This document shows positions 22,805 through 33,599 of a DNA stretch of 64,000 nucleotides, piece after piece (the stretch's first letter is position 1; the number at the start of each line of letters is the position of its first letter). Source of the stretch: Austropuccinia psidii (lineage: Eukaryota > Basidiomycota > Pucciniomycetes > Pucciniales > Sphaerophragmiaceae); the NCBI GenBank assembly GCA_023105745.1, contig JALGQZ010000005.1, forward strand, positions 65,365,019 through 65,429,018, given 5' to 3'. Below the pieces are notes generated by a model, which did not search any database, was not told the origin of the DNA, and saw nothing but the letters and a program-made list of their open reading frames with translations. Made by a program: the position numbers and the translations under genes.

Positions 22805-24003
22805 TTAATCATGATTTATAATTTCTGGAGGTGGCTTTGTTGTATGATGAACCATTGTTGATGTCTTCCAAAGAATCTCCATGATGCCAGGTTTTTTTGA
22901 AAAAATTGATCTCAATTTTCAATTTGGGGAAGTGAAATCCATGTCCAGAGGGGGTGAAGACAGTTGGAAGTGGATGGAAATCTTTTTTTGATACAAAAGA
23001 AAATATACCATAAGTCCAGGCATTGAGATCATTCAAATCTTGGTGCGGTTTATTGAAAAATCCATCTTGGGTGAAAATGACATTGGTAAATGATTTGAAT
23101 TCTTTCTTGGGATTGGCAGAAGTCCATTCAAGCTGACTGAAATTGGGTAATTTGGCTTCTTCCATTAATGATTGATTTTCATTTGCTGCTAATTTTGAAA
23201 AATGGGAGATTTTTGAGTAAACAAATTTGTCATATTGATGCAGCTTGATCAATTGATTATTATGCATTTCAATCTGATGAGGAGTTAAACCTGGTTTTCT
23301 GGAGTAAACACCTAATAATTTTGTAATTAGTTAGTAATTATTAAAATAATAAGCCAAAAATATCACACAACTGCAGATTTTACAGAATCTGAACCAGAAT
23401 GAAACCCAATACCTTTCATAATGCCACCTTGGAGTTGCTTATTGGTTTTAATTTCTTGTCAATTTTGAGATAAGGACATTAATATCATGATGAGGTTTTG
23501 CAGCATTTGAGAGTGTCCAGAAGAATTATCAGAAGGGGTTATTTCATATATGATTACAGGAAAAAAGGGGGTTGTTGTTTTATCAATGAGTATATAAGGA
23601 TGGGGGAGAGTGTTGAGTGATGGAAGTTTTAACCATGAGGCATTGGCGGATTTCTTGTCAATCAAAATGGTTGAAAGGTTTTTAAATTCTTTTTTGGATG
23701 GCCAAGGTGAGACATAGCTTGTTTTGAATCATGGATGTGTTGTCTTTGGCTTTGGGTGAGCTTTCTTTCATGATTTGATTTGGTATTATTATCCTCATGA
23801 TGTTCTATATTTGGTTTAGTCCTAACCATGACATCAAGAGGAGAAATAATAGCTTCATCATCTTTCAAATAATTTTGATGATGTGCTGAGTCTGGTTTAG
23901 TCCTAACCATGACATCATCAAAATGATTTGAAGAATGAGAGAGAGGAGGAACATTTTTTTTGAATTTTAAGGATGATGGAAGGGGTGTGAAATTAAATGA
24001 CAT
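22805..24003 (-). pseudogene. TET/JBP-like 2OG-Fe(II) dioxygenase, lightly damaged
   Basis: The predicted enzyme would use Fe(II) and 2-oxoglutarate to oxidise a substrate; for the TET/JBP family this is 5-methylcytosine or thymine in DNA. The start is ATG at 24,003. Blocks in order are KSANASWLKLPSLNTLPHPY, NKQLQGGIMKGIGFHSGSDS, an apparent intron (about 23,390-23,318), RKPGLTPHQIEMHNN, VIFTQDGFFNKPHQD (iron-binding His at 23,043-23,045, Asp at 23,037-23,039), LNAWTYGIFSF and GHGFHFP. In a shifted frame MEILWKTSTMVHHTTKPP follows, carrying the distal His (22,844-22,849). Three lesions are seen: a frameshift in a T4 run near 23,662, a TGA at about 23,456 where Arg (CGA) fits, and a frameshift in an A7 run near 22,895. 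The family is assigned from memory of the rust Tet-like oxygenase proteins; no search was run. It lies 241 bp from the convergent transposase. Confidence 0.72.
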
Positions 24004-24420
24004 TGCAAAAGAAACCCTTATAATTAATCCTCTCCTATATGAACAAATAAATGAAAAGTTTGAACAAAATTAAAATGAAAAATCAATCATTGGTCAGTAA
24101 TGATTATAATCCAAAAAGAAAAACATCAGTTCAACATTATTATGATTGGAAAGAAAAATAGTCAAAAAAAATTAATGAGTGATGGATGATGATGATTATA
24201 GAAAAAATAACAAGGTCAGTAATCATTATGAATAAAAAAAAGAGTAAAAAACATTAGCATTCCAAAAAAATAAAAAAAACCATCTTGAGTGATTCATGAT
24301 GATGATGATAGAAAAAAAAGAAAAAAAAATCATCAATTAGATTATGATTATTCAAAAAAAAAAACAAAACAAAAATAAGTAATCCATCATTCCAAACAAA
24401 AAAAGAAAAAAAATGTTGTT

Positions 24421-24540
24421 AATGGCCTCTGGGAGCCATTAGCATGAAAAATAAAAAAAACACTCCAAATCAATTTGGAGCAATTTGAGGTGCCTAGGCC
24501 CTGGAACCTCCCAGGAGCCTATTTGGAAGGTTCCAGGGTG
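24421..24540. repeat. Two short inverted repeats
   Basis: AATGGC-8 nt-GCCATT near 24,421-24,440, and CCCTGGAACCT paired with a near complement AAGGTTCCAGGG at 24,499-24,539. Both could form hairpins. Their role is unknown. Confidence 0.6.
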
Positions 24541-24764
24541 GGTGGGGTGGAGTTATGAGATGGGTGAGGGGTTTTGGGAGGTGGATGGTGATGGATGAGT
24601 CCCTTTTGGAGGGGGATGGTGATGGGTGGGTGAGTTTTGGAGGTGGAGAAAAATTCCTAAAATATAAATTAAAAAAATACCTATAGAAAAAAAAATCAGG
24701 TTGGAAAAAATTCATAGTGGTGAAACAAAAACAAGAAAAAATCACTTACCTGAATTTTAAAAAA

Positions 24765-24995
24765 ACTGGTGAATTTTTTTTAGAGGGAGGGGTGAAAAGT
24801 AAAAATAAAAATAAATAAATTGAGAATTAAGATTTGAAATTAAAAAAAAAGTGAATTTTTGTTAGAGGGAGGGGTGAAAAGTAAAAATAAAAATAAATAA
24901 ATTGAGAATTAAGATTTGAAATTAAAAAAAAATGCTAAATTTCTTTTTAGAGGGAGGGGTGAAAAGTAACAATAAAAAATAATAAATTGAGAGAA
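24765..24995. repeat. Tandem repeat, about 82-85 bp, three copies
   Basis: Each unit contains GTGAATTTTTKTTAGAGGGA, then GGGGTGAAAAGTAA, an A/T stretch and TTGAGAATTAAGATTTGAAA. The first two copies are nearly identical; the third is diverged and shortened. Confidence 0.8.
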
Positions 24996-25434
24996 ATTCA
25001 AGAAAAAAATCAACTTTAAAAAAAAATTAAAAATCAAAAATACAAGGAAATGAACCATTAAATTAAAAAAAAACATATAGAAAAAGATGAAAAAATTTAA
25101 AAAAAACACAATAAAATGACATTAAGTATCATTTCATAAAAAAGGAAAAAAGGCGTCATCAACTTTTCTTTTTGAACAGACTTCACATAAAATCTTCATG
25201 CAAAACTTGCCCAAATTTTCAATTTTGTCATAAATTGCAAATAAATGTCATACAAAATTGAAATTTCAAGTTGGTGCCCCCATTAAAATTGAACATTGAA
25301 TTTTCCATTTGGTAATAAAGTGCAGTTAGATTTCATGACATAAGATCAATAGTTAAACATAAACATCCCTTTGATTTAATAAATAACCACATATAAACTG
25401 ATCACATGATGTATACCTAATATTTTATTTTTTA

Positions 25435-26662
25435 TTGATTAATGTCAGAATGCGTTCCAGCTCCCCGATTGGCCTGCTTGATGACAATGCCGCTATAGTG
25501 AGATCCATCTGGCATTGCGTTTCCTTAAATTCCAATTCACGATTCCAATTTTATTTTTCAAATTCATATTTCTTCGTATGTTGCTTCTCCTCAAACTCCA
25601 TTTGCTTTGGCAAATTGACTTCTTCAAACTGTTGCTTGCTTTCTCTTCATTCCACCTCTCCCTGCCCCACTCCAAACAAGCGTGTTCACTGGTTTCACGG
25701 GCTACAAATCATGCATTTTGTCAGTAGGATTGATCTGAGTAACCATAAACCCAAAAAATTTGCATATGTTGGTGCAAACATATCCATCGGCCTTTTCCTA
25801 GAGCCACTCTTGTAATTCAAGCTGGGCATCAATGCTTGATGACGCTTTTGTATTGAGTGAATCATGGATTTACTTTGCTGGTCAAACAAGAAATAATCAA
25901 CAATGGATTTCATAAGTATCAGGCTTAAACATACTTACTGATTCATGTTGGAGGTTTTCTACTTGAACCAAGTCATCATCATTATTAAGCAAAGGATCCA
26001 GAATGAGAGGTGAATCCAAGCAATCATTCTCCTTTAACAAGTAAATGAGCTTTAACTATTACAGGTAAAAAGAGGAAGAGGCAATATCTTACCTTATCAA
26101 GCAAAACATCAACATCATCATCACCAATTAAGCTGTATTTTTCTTGCAATGGAGTGACATTGGGCTTGTGGCCAAAGAGAACATCCATTTCAGCATAGCA
26201 AGGACACATACTTTCAAGCTTTTCACTCATTGATTTTATTCCTTTACTCTCATCTTCTTCCATTATTCCAACCCCAGTTGAATTTTCAAATTTTTTTGCT
26301 GCCATATATTTCTTTTTATATGTTTTCCATTGATCTTGGATGCTGCTTGAACTAAGGTTTAGGCAATTTTGTGATTTTTTGTTGACCTCAATGGCCATAA
26401 GCTGAAAGCCATGCTACTTTGATGAAGGAGGTCTTCCAATAGATGTTGAACCACTAGTACCAAAACATGACTCAAAATTGGATTTGACTGAAAGCCAATT
26501 AATTATGGTTAAATAATCTGTACGTATTAAGTGACCTGATGGATGAGGAAGGCCAGAGGTGATCTTCATATCTGTCTTGATTTGTCTTGCTTTGGATTGA
26601 GGCATTATTATATGGATGAAGAGGTATAAATGGACTGTAAGCTGTTTGGTCAGATTGTCCAA
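25435..26662 (-). pseudogene. SANT/Myb-like accessory protein (ORF2) of H1
   Basis: This is the DNA-binding partner gene found with Harbinger transposases. From the ATG at 26,662 the frame shows TDYLTIINWLSVKSNFESCF and GRPPSSK, then one in-frame TAG at 26,414-26,416. The same frame resumes with QDQWKTYKKKYMAAKKF, a TGVG turn and LESMCPCYAEMDVLFGHKPN, the diagnostic end of the SANT-like domain. GTAAGA after LLDKV (about 26,092) looks like an intron donor. A short exon ENDCLDSPLILDPLLNNDDD follows and ends at another GTAAGT. Lower down (25,913-25,435) frames shift repeatedly but keep Lys/Gln-rich helical text. TAG at 26,414 and the later shifts make it a pseudogene. Confidence 0.75.
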
Positions 26663-26887
26663 AATGGAGTGTAGAAGAATATGTTGTACAGGTATGAATT
26701 GTGAGTACTAATTTGGGTTAGGTTTTAAGCTGAAATCCCAGATGCATGGGATTTGGTCAAAAATACCAGGGGACTCAGTTAAAATGCCATGGGATTTACA
26801 CATAAAAAACCTGGGATTTAGTGTCGGGATTTGGGTTCCAAATACTGCATTATTTTAAGGTGGGATTTGGTGACTTTGACACCCCCT

Positions 26888-27540
26888 ATTATAAAAATGT
26901 TTTTTTATTATTATTAAATTCAAAAAAAAATGATTAATTAATTAATTAAAATTAAAAAAATTCCCTCTTCTATTTCATTTTTTATTTTTATTTATTTATT
27001 TATTTATTTTTTTTAAAAATAGGTTTAAATTATATTTTTGTTTAATTTTTTTTTCTCTTATAAGTTAAAAAAAATTAAAATTGAAATCAAAATTTTGATT
27101 TTTTTTTTTTAATTTTTGTATAACTTTTGTATAATTTGGTTCTTTTTTTTTTAAATTTCTTAAATTTTTGATTTTTTATTTATTTCAAATTTTAAATTAA
27201 AAATATCAAATTCAAGAAAAAAAAATCATATTACAATTGTTTTTTTTGAATGATTTAAATCTTTTAATTAATTTAAAAAATAGATATTATGATTGAAATT
27301 AAAAAGGGTTTTGAATAATGTATATATAGTTTGTTAAGTGAGTTTGACCACTTGTAAAGCTGTGTATGGTCGATAGGTTTTTTTCACTTGGTAGTAAGAC
27401 AATATGGATTTAAAATCCAATTTGCAGTGAGCCAATTTATTGGCTTGTGAACAATATCCTCTGAGCTGGTTTGAGAAAAAACAGACCAGAATCTGACTTG
27501 AAAATGCTCAAAAATTCCTTTTTTTCTTTTATTCTTTTTA
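26888..27540. other. AT-rich spacer
   Basis: Poly-T/poly-A-rich sequence with (TTTA)n at about 26,980-27,010 and a small palindrome AGCCAATTTATTGGCT near 27,430. No gene. Confidence 0.5.
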
Positions 27541-27544
27541 TTTA

Positions 27545-28790
27545 CCAAGATAAGAAACTTCAAACCAGCTCAATCTACTGAATCAATAGATCTAGATCAA
27601 GCTCAAATACAGGAAAACATGGAAGAATTACTTCAATTAGCCTCAGAATCAAAGAAGAAAAATGAAGAACTCTTTTTCAAAAAGAGGCTCCATACTTTCC
27701 ACTCTAAATTAGCCAAAAACCCAAAAATATTATTCAAAAGTTAACTCACAAAAAGCACAGGCCCAATGAAAATGTGACCCCTTGTATTCATAGTTTGGTT
27801 CAGGAAGAAGTTGTGGAGAAGGGAACATCACAGAAGGAAGCTTCTCAAGAATTCAACATTTCATCTTGCCAAGTTTATCAAATTATACACAAAGATCCAA
27901 ATCAAAAGAAAACTTACAAGAAACAAGAAGGAAAAATAACAGCTGAAATGAAAACAAAGCTTCTATAATTCATTGAAAATAAGTTAACAGTGACTTTAAA
28001 GAAAATGAAGGAGTTTTTAGAGGAGAAATTTCCAATAAAAATATTTGGCCAGTCAATAAGTAATCTGCTCTGTGATATGGATATCACTTGGAAGAAGGCT
28101 ACAAAAAACCCTGCATCTCAGAACAGGGAAGACTCATTAACCAAAATATCCAGCTTTGTCAATTTCTGTGGTCTAGATATTTACCAAAAAGATGTTTTTG
28201 TTGATGAATCAGGCTTTGATCTCCAATTAGGAAGAGGATCTGGTTATTCCCCTTCAGGTGTGTCCCCTTTCTTTTTTTTATTCTTTTTTCTATTTATCTT
28301 AATATTTCAAAGTATTTTACAAAAAGTCCAACCTGAAGTGCTCATCTTAGTTCCCAGAGTTAAGAAAATAACTCTCATTGATGCAATTTCAGACAGTGGA
28401 TTTGTCTATCATGAGATGCTCAATGCAAATGGCCAGATGACCAAGGGTATTGGAAGTGATGAGTTTGAACTCTTTCTCCTTGCCCTCCAAATCAAAATAT
28501 CCAAAAGTTGAATTGTCATCATGGCTAATTCCCCTATACACAAAGGGAAGTGATTTGAAGAAGTAAAAAAAACACTTGAATCCTCAAAGGGAATCAAGAT
28601 TGAGCTTCTTCCACCATACTAACCCTTTCTTAACCCAATAGAATTAATTTTGCACTCCCAAGAGCCAAGGAATTTTTCAGAATTAGTCAAGGAAATTGAA
28701 AATTCAATTAAGACAAGCACTTACTCCAGAAAAGTGTAAAAAATTCTTCTTAAACTGAAAAAAGTTCTATCCAAGATTTCATGAAATGAA
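27545..28790 (+). pseudogene. Tc1/mariner-type transposase pseudogene
   Basis: This is a DDE transposase of the IS630-Tc1-mariner superfamily. The N-terminal part has a helix-turn-helix (KGTSQKEASQEFNISSCQVY). An in-frame TAA at 27,966-27,968 interrupts it, after which the same frame continues. VFVDESGFD (about 28,200) is the first catalytic block. A likely intron starts at GTGTGT near 28,258 and ends near 28,326. VPRVKKITLIDAISDSGFVY follows. The second block reads VIMANSPIHKG, where the expected Asp of the MDNAPIHK motif is Ala. The last block is ELLPPY, then a stop, then PFLNPIEL, keeping the Glu. Stops after 28,511 break the C-terminus. No terminal inverted repeats were found. Confidence 0.75.
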
Positions 28791-28973
28791 GCCAATTACT
28801 GATGAACTCCTAGCGTTGCACTCCTAGCTTCACCATTAATAAAATGTATTAGTTCTTTGTAAATTAATCATACAGTTCTTTAAAATAAAAAAAATGAAAA
28901 AAAAACAAAGATTAAAATTGAATTAATCAGTAGATACAATTATAATATAAGAAAATTGTGTACCTAATACTTC

Positions 28974-30961
28974 TGTGAGCCTTTGAGATATTACCACATA
29001 CTCAAAAAGGTCACAAAAAAATTTCTGTAATAATTATACTTATAATAATTATCTCAAAGACTAGTAAAAATACCATAAATAAGTACAAAATCTGAATTAA
29101 CTCAGAATATAATGAGGAAGCATGTGAAATAAATTACACCATTAGATTACTCATGGTAAAATACATATATGTCATTTTTATGGCATATCTGAAAAGTCAA
29201 TAATTACTGAAGAATAAGTAATAATACCTTGAAAAAGGTATAAAGCCTTATTTAACTGAGAAACCAATGAAACAACATGTGAAATAATTTATACCATTGG
29301 AGTTTCCATAAATTCCCATACATAAAACAAGTATAAAGCTATTCCCTAAAGTCAATACTTAAGGAATTAAGCTGAATATATGCACTTTTTTGGTCAATGA
29401 ATATATTCATGGTTTTTAGCTAATATATCTTGAAATATACAAGATAGAGAGATAAACCAAAAGTAAAGTCTCCATGTAATTACTGTCAGCGCACATATAT
29501 GAAATTTATTTTACAGGTTATAAACAAGGTTAAACCTTGTAATGGATTATTGATTAAAATAAATGGAGCTGTTGACCACTTTGTTGTGAAAGTGTTCCAA
29601 ACTTCAAAAAAGTGGACAATAAGATTCTACTAGCTCAGATGTAAAGAATGATTCAATTTTTATCATAATATTCAAGGTATAACCCCTTGAAATCATGGTT
29701 TAAAGTTTAAAATACTAAATTTCAACAGAAAAGATGAGTTACAAGGAAAATCATCAAAAATAGAGTTTTGATGATGTAATTAAATGCTCTTGGAAGCTTA
29801 CTAAGAACATGCAAATCTATCAGAATCCACTCTCAGAATAGCTGTAGCGTGTATAGCTTAAAAGTTATCAATGATTAAAGTTTAAGCTTAAATTTGATCA
29901 TTTATGATCACTCACTGTAATCTTATTTTATGTTTGATAGCTGTATAAGTGATAAAACCGGTGAATACTATTATATTATGATTAATAATTTTAAAATTCA
30001 CAAATTTTAGGCTTCTTCCAAGCCTATGATGTCATCAGATTTAGAGTTATAGTGATAACTCTAAATAATGGCATAATAATGAGATAAGATGGTTTGATCA
30101 TGATGTAATCATCACTAAAACTTAAAATACTGATCATTTTTAGTAGATACCATCTGTAAACGTCTACTAGAAGCCTACTGGACTCTAGAAGGCAGGTATT
30201 TACTATAAATAGAGCTCTTTTTACTCTATTTTCCGCTCAGACGCATAAAAACATTAAAACAATTAAATCAAAAGGTAAAATATTTATTCTTTATATATAA
30301 ATTTCTTATATTATCAAAGACCAAAGATAATCTTTATTATAATTATCATTTTTTGATGTTATTACTTCAATTGTTCTTCTGTTTTGCTATAATTCTCTTA
30401 AAAATCTCATTTCCACGTAAAAATCAAGAAAATTGGTAATCTCTCTTCTTTTTATTTGTAAATAAAATTTAAATAAGTTTTATTTACATCGTATGGCGTA
30501 AATTCATCCAAAATTATTATATTAAGTGTCAAGAGTAGGTCATTCTCTCTTATTATAATAATTTCTCTCTATCATTACTATTAATAATTCATCAATTAAT
30601 ATAAATAGTATTTATATTAATATATAACTTTGATATTGGTAATATTATTGTTATTAATTGTTTTTTATTGATAAAAAACAATTTTTTACACCTTTATTAT
30701 TTGTTGGTAACAATAATAAAGTGCTTTTAAATATATTAATTATCTTATATTAATATATTTATTTAATATATTTTTTTTTTAAAATATAAATTATATTATT
30801 ATATTCATCTAATAATATAATTATTTTTACACCATAATTATGAAAATTCTTTATTATTATGATTATTTTTTATCTTATTCATTTTATTTATAAGGACTTT
30901 AATAGTAAAAGAAGTAAGATGTTAGTAATTTTTACTTATTGTTTCATAGTAAAACCTTACA
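28974..30961 (+). mobile_element. Lone gypsy-type LTR (same family as the G1 LTRs)
   Basis: It starts TGTGAGCCTTTGAGATATTA and ends AAAACCTTACA, and aligns along its length with the LTRs at 35,636-37,357 and 56,836-58,614. Shared blocks include ATATATGCACTTTT, GACTAACTC-type TATAACTCTAAA, CTCAGACGCAT and TTTACTTATTGTTTCATAGT. The flanks ACTTC (28,969-28,973) and ACTGC (30,962-30,966) are a near-match for a 5-bp target duplication. No internal region accompanies it, so it is best read as a solo LTR left by recombination. Confidence 0.8.
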
Positions 30962-31149
30962 ACTGCAGTTTATACAGAAATTTACACTCTTTGAGATTTT
31001 TTTTCCCTCAAAATCTTGGGTGGCTGAGATTTTAGGAATAAGACAAAAAAAAGTTGAAAAGCATTCTTGGCTCCTTGCCAACAAGCCAAGTATTGGTTTA
31101 AGACCAAACAAGTCTGCTTTACAAGCAAAAAATTCTATTTTGATAATTT

Positions 31150-31650
31150 TTTTTTGGTTTAGCAAGTAGATCAAATGAATTTTATAGACCATATTTATAT
31201 AAAAATTATAAACTTAAACAGTCTTATATAAGAGCTTTTTTTATTGTTACCTTACATTGGACTTATGCAATTCAATTGAAATTGAGTGGTTATTTGGCAA
31301 ATAAACAGCCCAACTTTCCATTTAGACTGATAAAACCTTATCAACAAGCTGATAAATAATTATTTCCTTTGAGGAACCAAAATATTTTAGCTGTACCATC
31401 AGTGGAACAGAATTAAGACAAAAAGATAAATAAATTCATTAAAGAAGGGGGAACTTAGGGGTAAAATTAAAGAAAAATATCTTTTCAGATATAAGAAACT
31501 GAGTAAAAAAGGATGAATGGTTGAAATAATCAGAAATAATTTAGTAAAATGAACATTCGAGAATATTGAGGCATTAAGGAAGTCCCAAAAGCCTTAAATA
31601 TGACCAAATTTTCTTTAAATTACTTGATCTGATTAATAATTTTAAGTGGT
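31150..31650 (+). pseudogene. Gypsy pol 3'-end remnant
   Basis: In broken frames the text matches the end of the rust gypsy polyprotein: FFIVTLHWTYAIQLKLSGYL, ANKQPNFPFRLIKPYQQADK, then a chromodomain-like start (KKINKFIKEGGT). In G1 and G2 the same order lies just before the 3' LTR. Here no LTR follows, and the solo LTR lies just upstream rather than downstream. The 30,963-31,150 stretch, with an 82-codon minus frame and a 76-codon plus frame, is unassigned. Confidence 0.6.
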
Positions 31651-31979
31651 TTAACAATGGTCATTAATATCCCCCTTTGATGATTTTGGTAATTCAAAAC
31701 TAACTAATAAAATTTCAATACAGCTTCAATTTCTTTTGTTAAGAGGGAATTTGAACTTTCTAATTTTATTTTACAATAACTAAAAATTAGTCAAAATTAA
31801 TATTAAAAATAAAAAAAGGATTTTTTTATTTTTTTAAAAAAATGATTATCTTTGATCATATTTTTTTTAAGCTTAATTGTTTAATATATATATATATATA
31901 TTATGAAGATGCTTTTTGATGAGGGGGGAATTTTATTTTTTGCTTTTTTTAATGATTAATGAATTTTTTATAATAATTT

Positions 31980-32750
31980 GAGGATGTTTTTAAATGTACA
32001 TAAGCCCTTGAATGGTTTTACAAATTTAAGGCCAAAATACTCAAGTGGCCTAATTTTTTTTTTCAAAAAAAAATTCCTCAAGCTTAGTAGCTTAGTTTTG
32101 TGGATTTTTTTTGATTTTTTTGGTCATATTTTTTCCAATGTGGGATTTTGTTTAAATTCTCAAATTTTTCAATTTGAAAAATTTTGAAAAATGACCTATT
32201 TTTTCCTTTGAAAAAATTAATTAAAAATTTTCCCATTTATGAATTTCCATTTTTTTCAAAAAATGAAGGGGAGAATCTTCAGAATCAAAACCCAGAAGCC
32301 AAAAATCTTGGGAATTCTTTTGGGTGGGACAGTTGTAGGCCCAAAAAGTGCTTCTTTTTATGTTTCTTTGTTCATTTTTGTAAGTAAATTGAAAATTACA
32401 TTCATGAAATTGATGAAATTAACAATGTAATTTATGGAATTTGTGGAATTGGGAATGCCATAAATGGCATTTAAAGTGACATTTATTCAATTTATGGAAT
32501 TATTTACAGTGCCATAAATGGCATCAAAAACAACATAACAATGCTAAAAATGGCATCAAAAATGACATTTATTCCATTTAGATAATTATAAATGCCATAA
32601 AGGAGGTTTTTCCAAAGAAACTCCCATTTTTAGCTGAATTTTAATTAAAAAACACCCCTTATGTGTTTTTACCAATTGATGGCAAAAACACATAAGGGCT
32701 TACATGTTTTTACCAAATTGCTTATGTGGGTTTACCAACACCTTAACTTA
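31980..32750. mobile_element. Small TIR element (MITE-like)
   Basis: The left end (AAATGTACATAAGCCCTT, about 31,990) is an imperfect inverted copy of the right end (AAGGGCTTACATGTTTTTAC, about 32,692). The right side repeats the ACATAAG/CTTATGT pattern two to three times with TTTTACCAA. The interior has no transposase, only short frames at 31,978-32,430 and several GCCATAAATGGCAT palindromes (32,455-32,600). A related copy starts at about 63,584, and a fragment lies at 15,345-15,405. A nonautonomous DNA transposon is the simplest reading. Confidence 0.6.
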
Positions 32751-33089
32751 AAGTTCAATTTTTTCAATAAGTTCAAAAAAAAGTTCGGATTAATTAAATT
32801 ATTAATCTTTTTTTGAGAATATTTAAGGTAAAAAAATTTTAATTGATTTAGATTAATGAAATATTATTTTTTCTTTATCAAATAGATATTAGTTGAAGAT
32901 TAAAAATAGTTGTTTATTTAAATATGGAATTTAAATATATATTACTAAAAAGAAGAAGTCATTAGATTTTATTGAAATGATCCTTATTATATTAATGGAA
33001 ATATTTTTTATCTTATTGATTAGTAAATAACCATAAAGGTAGTTTAAGAGTTAACATTTACTTTCAGCTCTCCTTTTATGGAGCTATGA

Positions 33090-33590
33090 ATTGAAGTTTA
33101 GAAAATAAAGGTGGATTTGGTAAGAAATTTAGTCTATGTAACTAGCATAAACATAGTTAAATGAGTGGTACCTAGAGGTGGAACACCAAGAATTTTGGTG
33201 CTCTTCAATACAAAAATGGGGGAAGGGCAACAATATAGGAAAATATTAATCAAAGACTAATTGAAAGAGGGAAATGAATTGCAAGTTAATTTTAGTTTTT
33301 ATAAAACTATCTTGTTAAAAAAGACAGTGTAAGTTATTATATGAAACAGGTGTTATTTATCAAGTACAACAATCATTGTTACTTTGAGCTTATGTTTTTG
33401 AAACATAAAGAAACTTGTAGAGGAGAATTTATTTATCATTCTCATCAGATTATTTGCATGATGATGGAATCTGCATTTTTACAATAGAGTCAGCTATAGT
33501 TCTATTCTGCATATTATGTTGATGTTAACCTTTTATACCTGGATGAAGATCATCAATATTCTCCTTGGGGAAATATTGTTTGTGAATTTC
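33090..33590 (-). repeat. 3' LTR of copia C1
   Basis: It aligns with 60,612-61,115 over most of its length. Shared landmarks are GTAACTAGCATAAA, TGGTACCTA.AGGTGGAA, TGTTATTTATCAAGTA, ATTCTCATCAGATTATT and a TATAAAAGG-type box on the minus strand (about 33,530). Exact ends are uncertain. Confidence 0.65.
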
Positions 33591-33599
33591 TTTTATCAG

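Larger units (their letters stand above)
24004..25434. other. Noncoding spacer of H1 with local repeats
   Basis: This separates the dioxygenase and ORF2, which share a strand. It is AT-rich with poly-A-linked GATGATGATT motifs (24,090-24,360), a G-rich part (24,480-24,650), and an 82-85 bp tandem array. It is probably the promoter of the dioxygenase gene. Short minus-strand frames here (24,494-24,745 and 24,909-25,109) have no recognisable content. Confidence 0.5.
20980..26887. mobile_element. PIF/Harbinger DNA transposon H1 carrying a TET-like gene
   Basis: Terminal inverted repeats AGGGGGTGTCAAAGTTACCA (from 20,980) and its near-perfect complement ending at 26,887 enclose 5.9 kb. The flanks repeat ATT (20,977-20,979 and 26,888-26,890); read one base later this is TTA, the usual Harbinger target. 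The subterminal regions at both ends carry several AAATCCCA motifs facing inward. Contents in order: transposase (plus, 21,320-22,564), TET/JBP-like dioxygenase (minus, 24,003-22,805), a noncoding repeat block, and SANT/Myb-like ORF2 (minus, 26,662-25,435). All three genes are damaged, but by few mutations, so this is a fairly recent copy. Confidence 0.85.
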
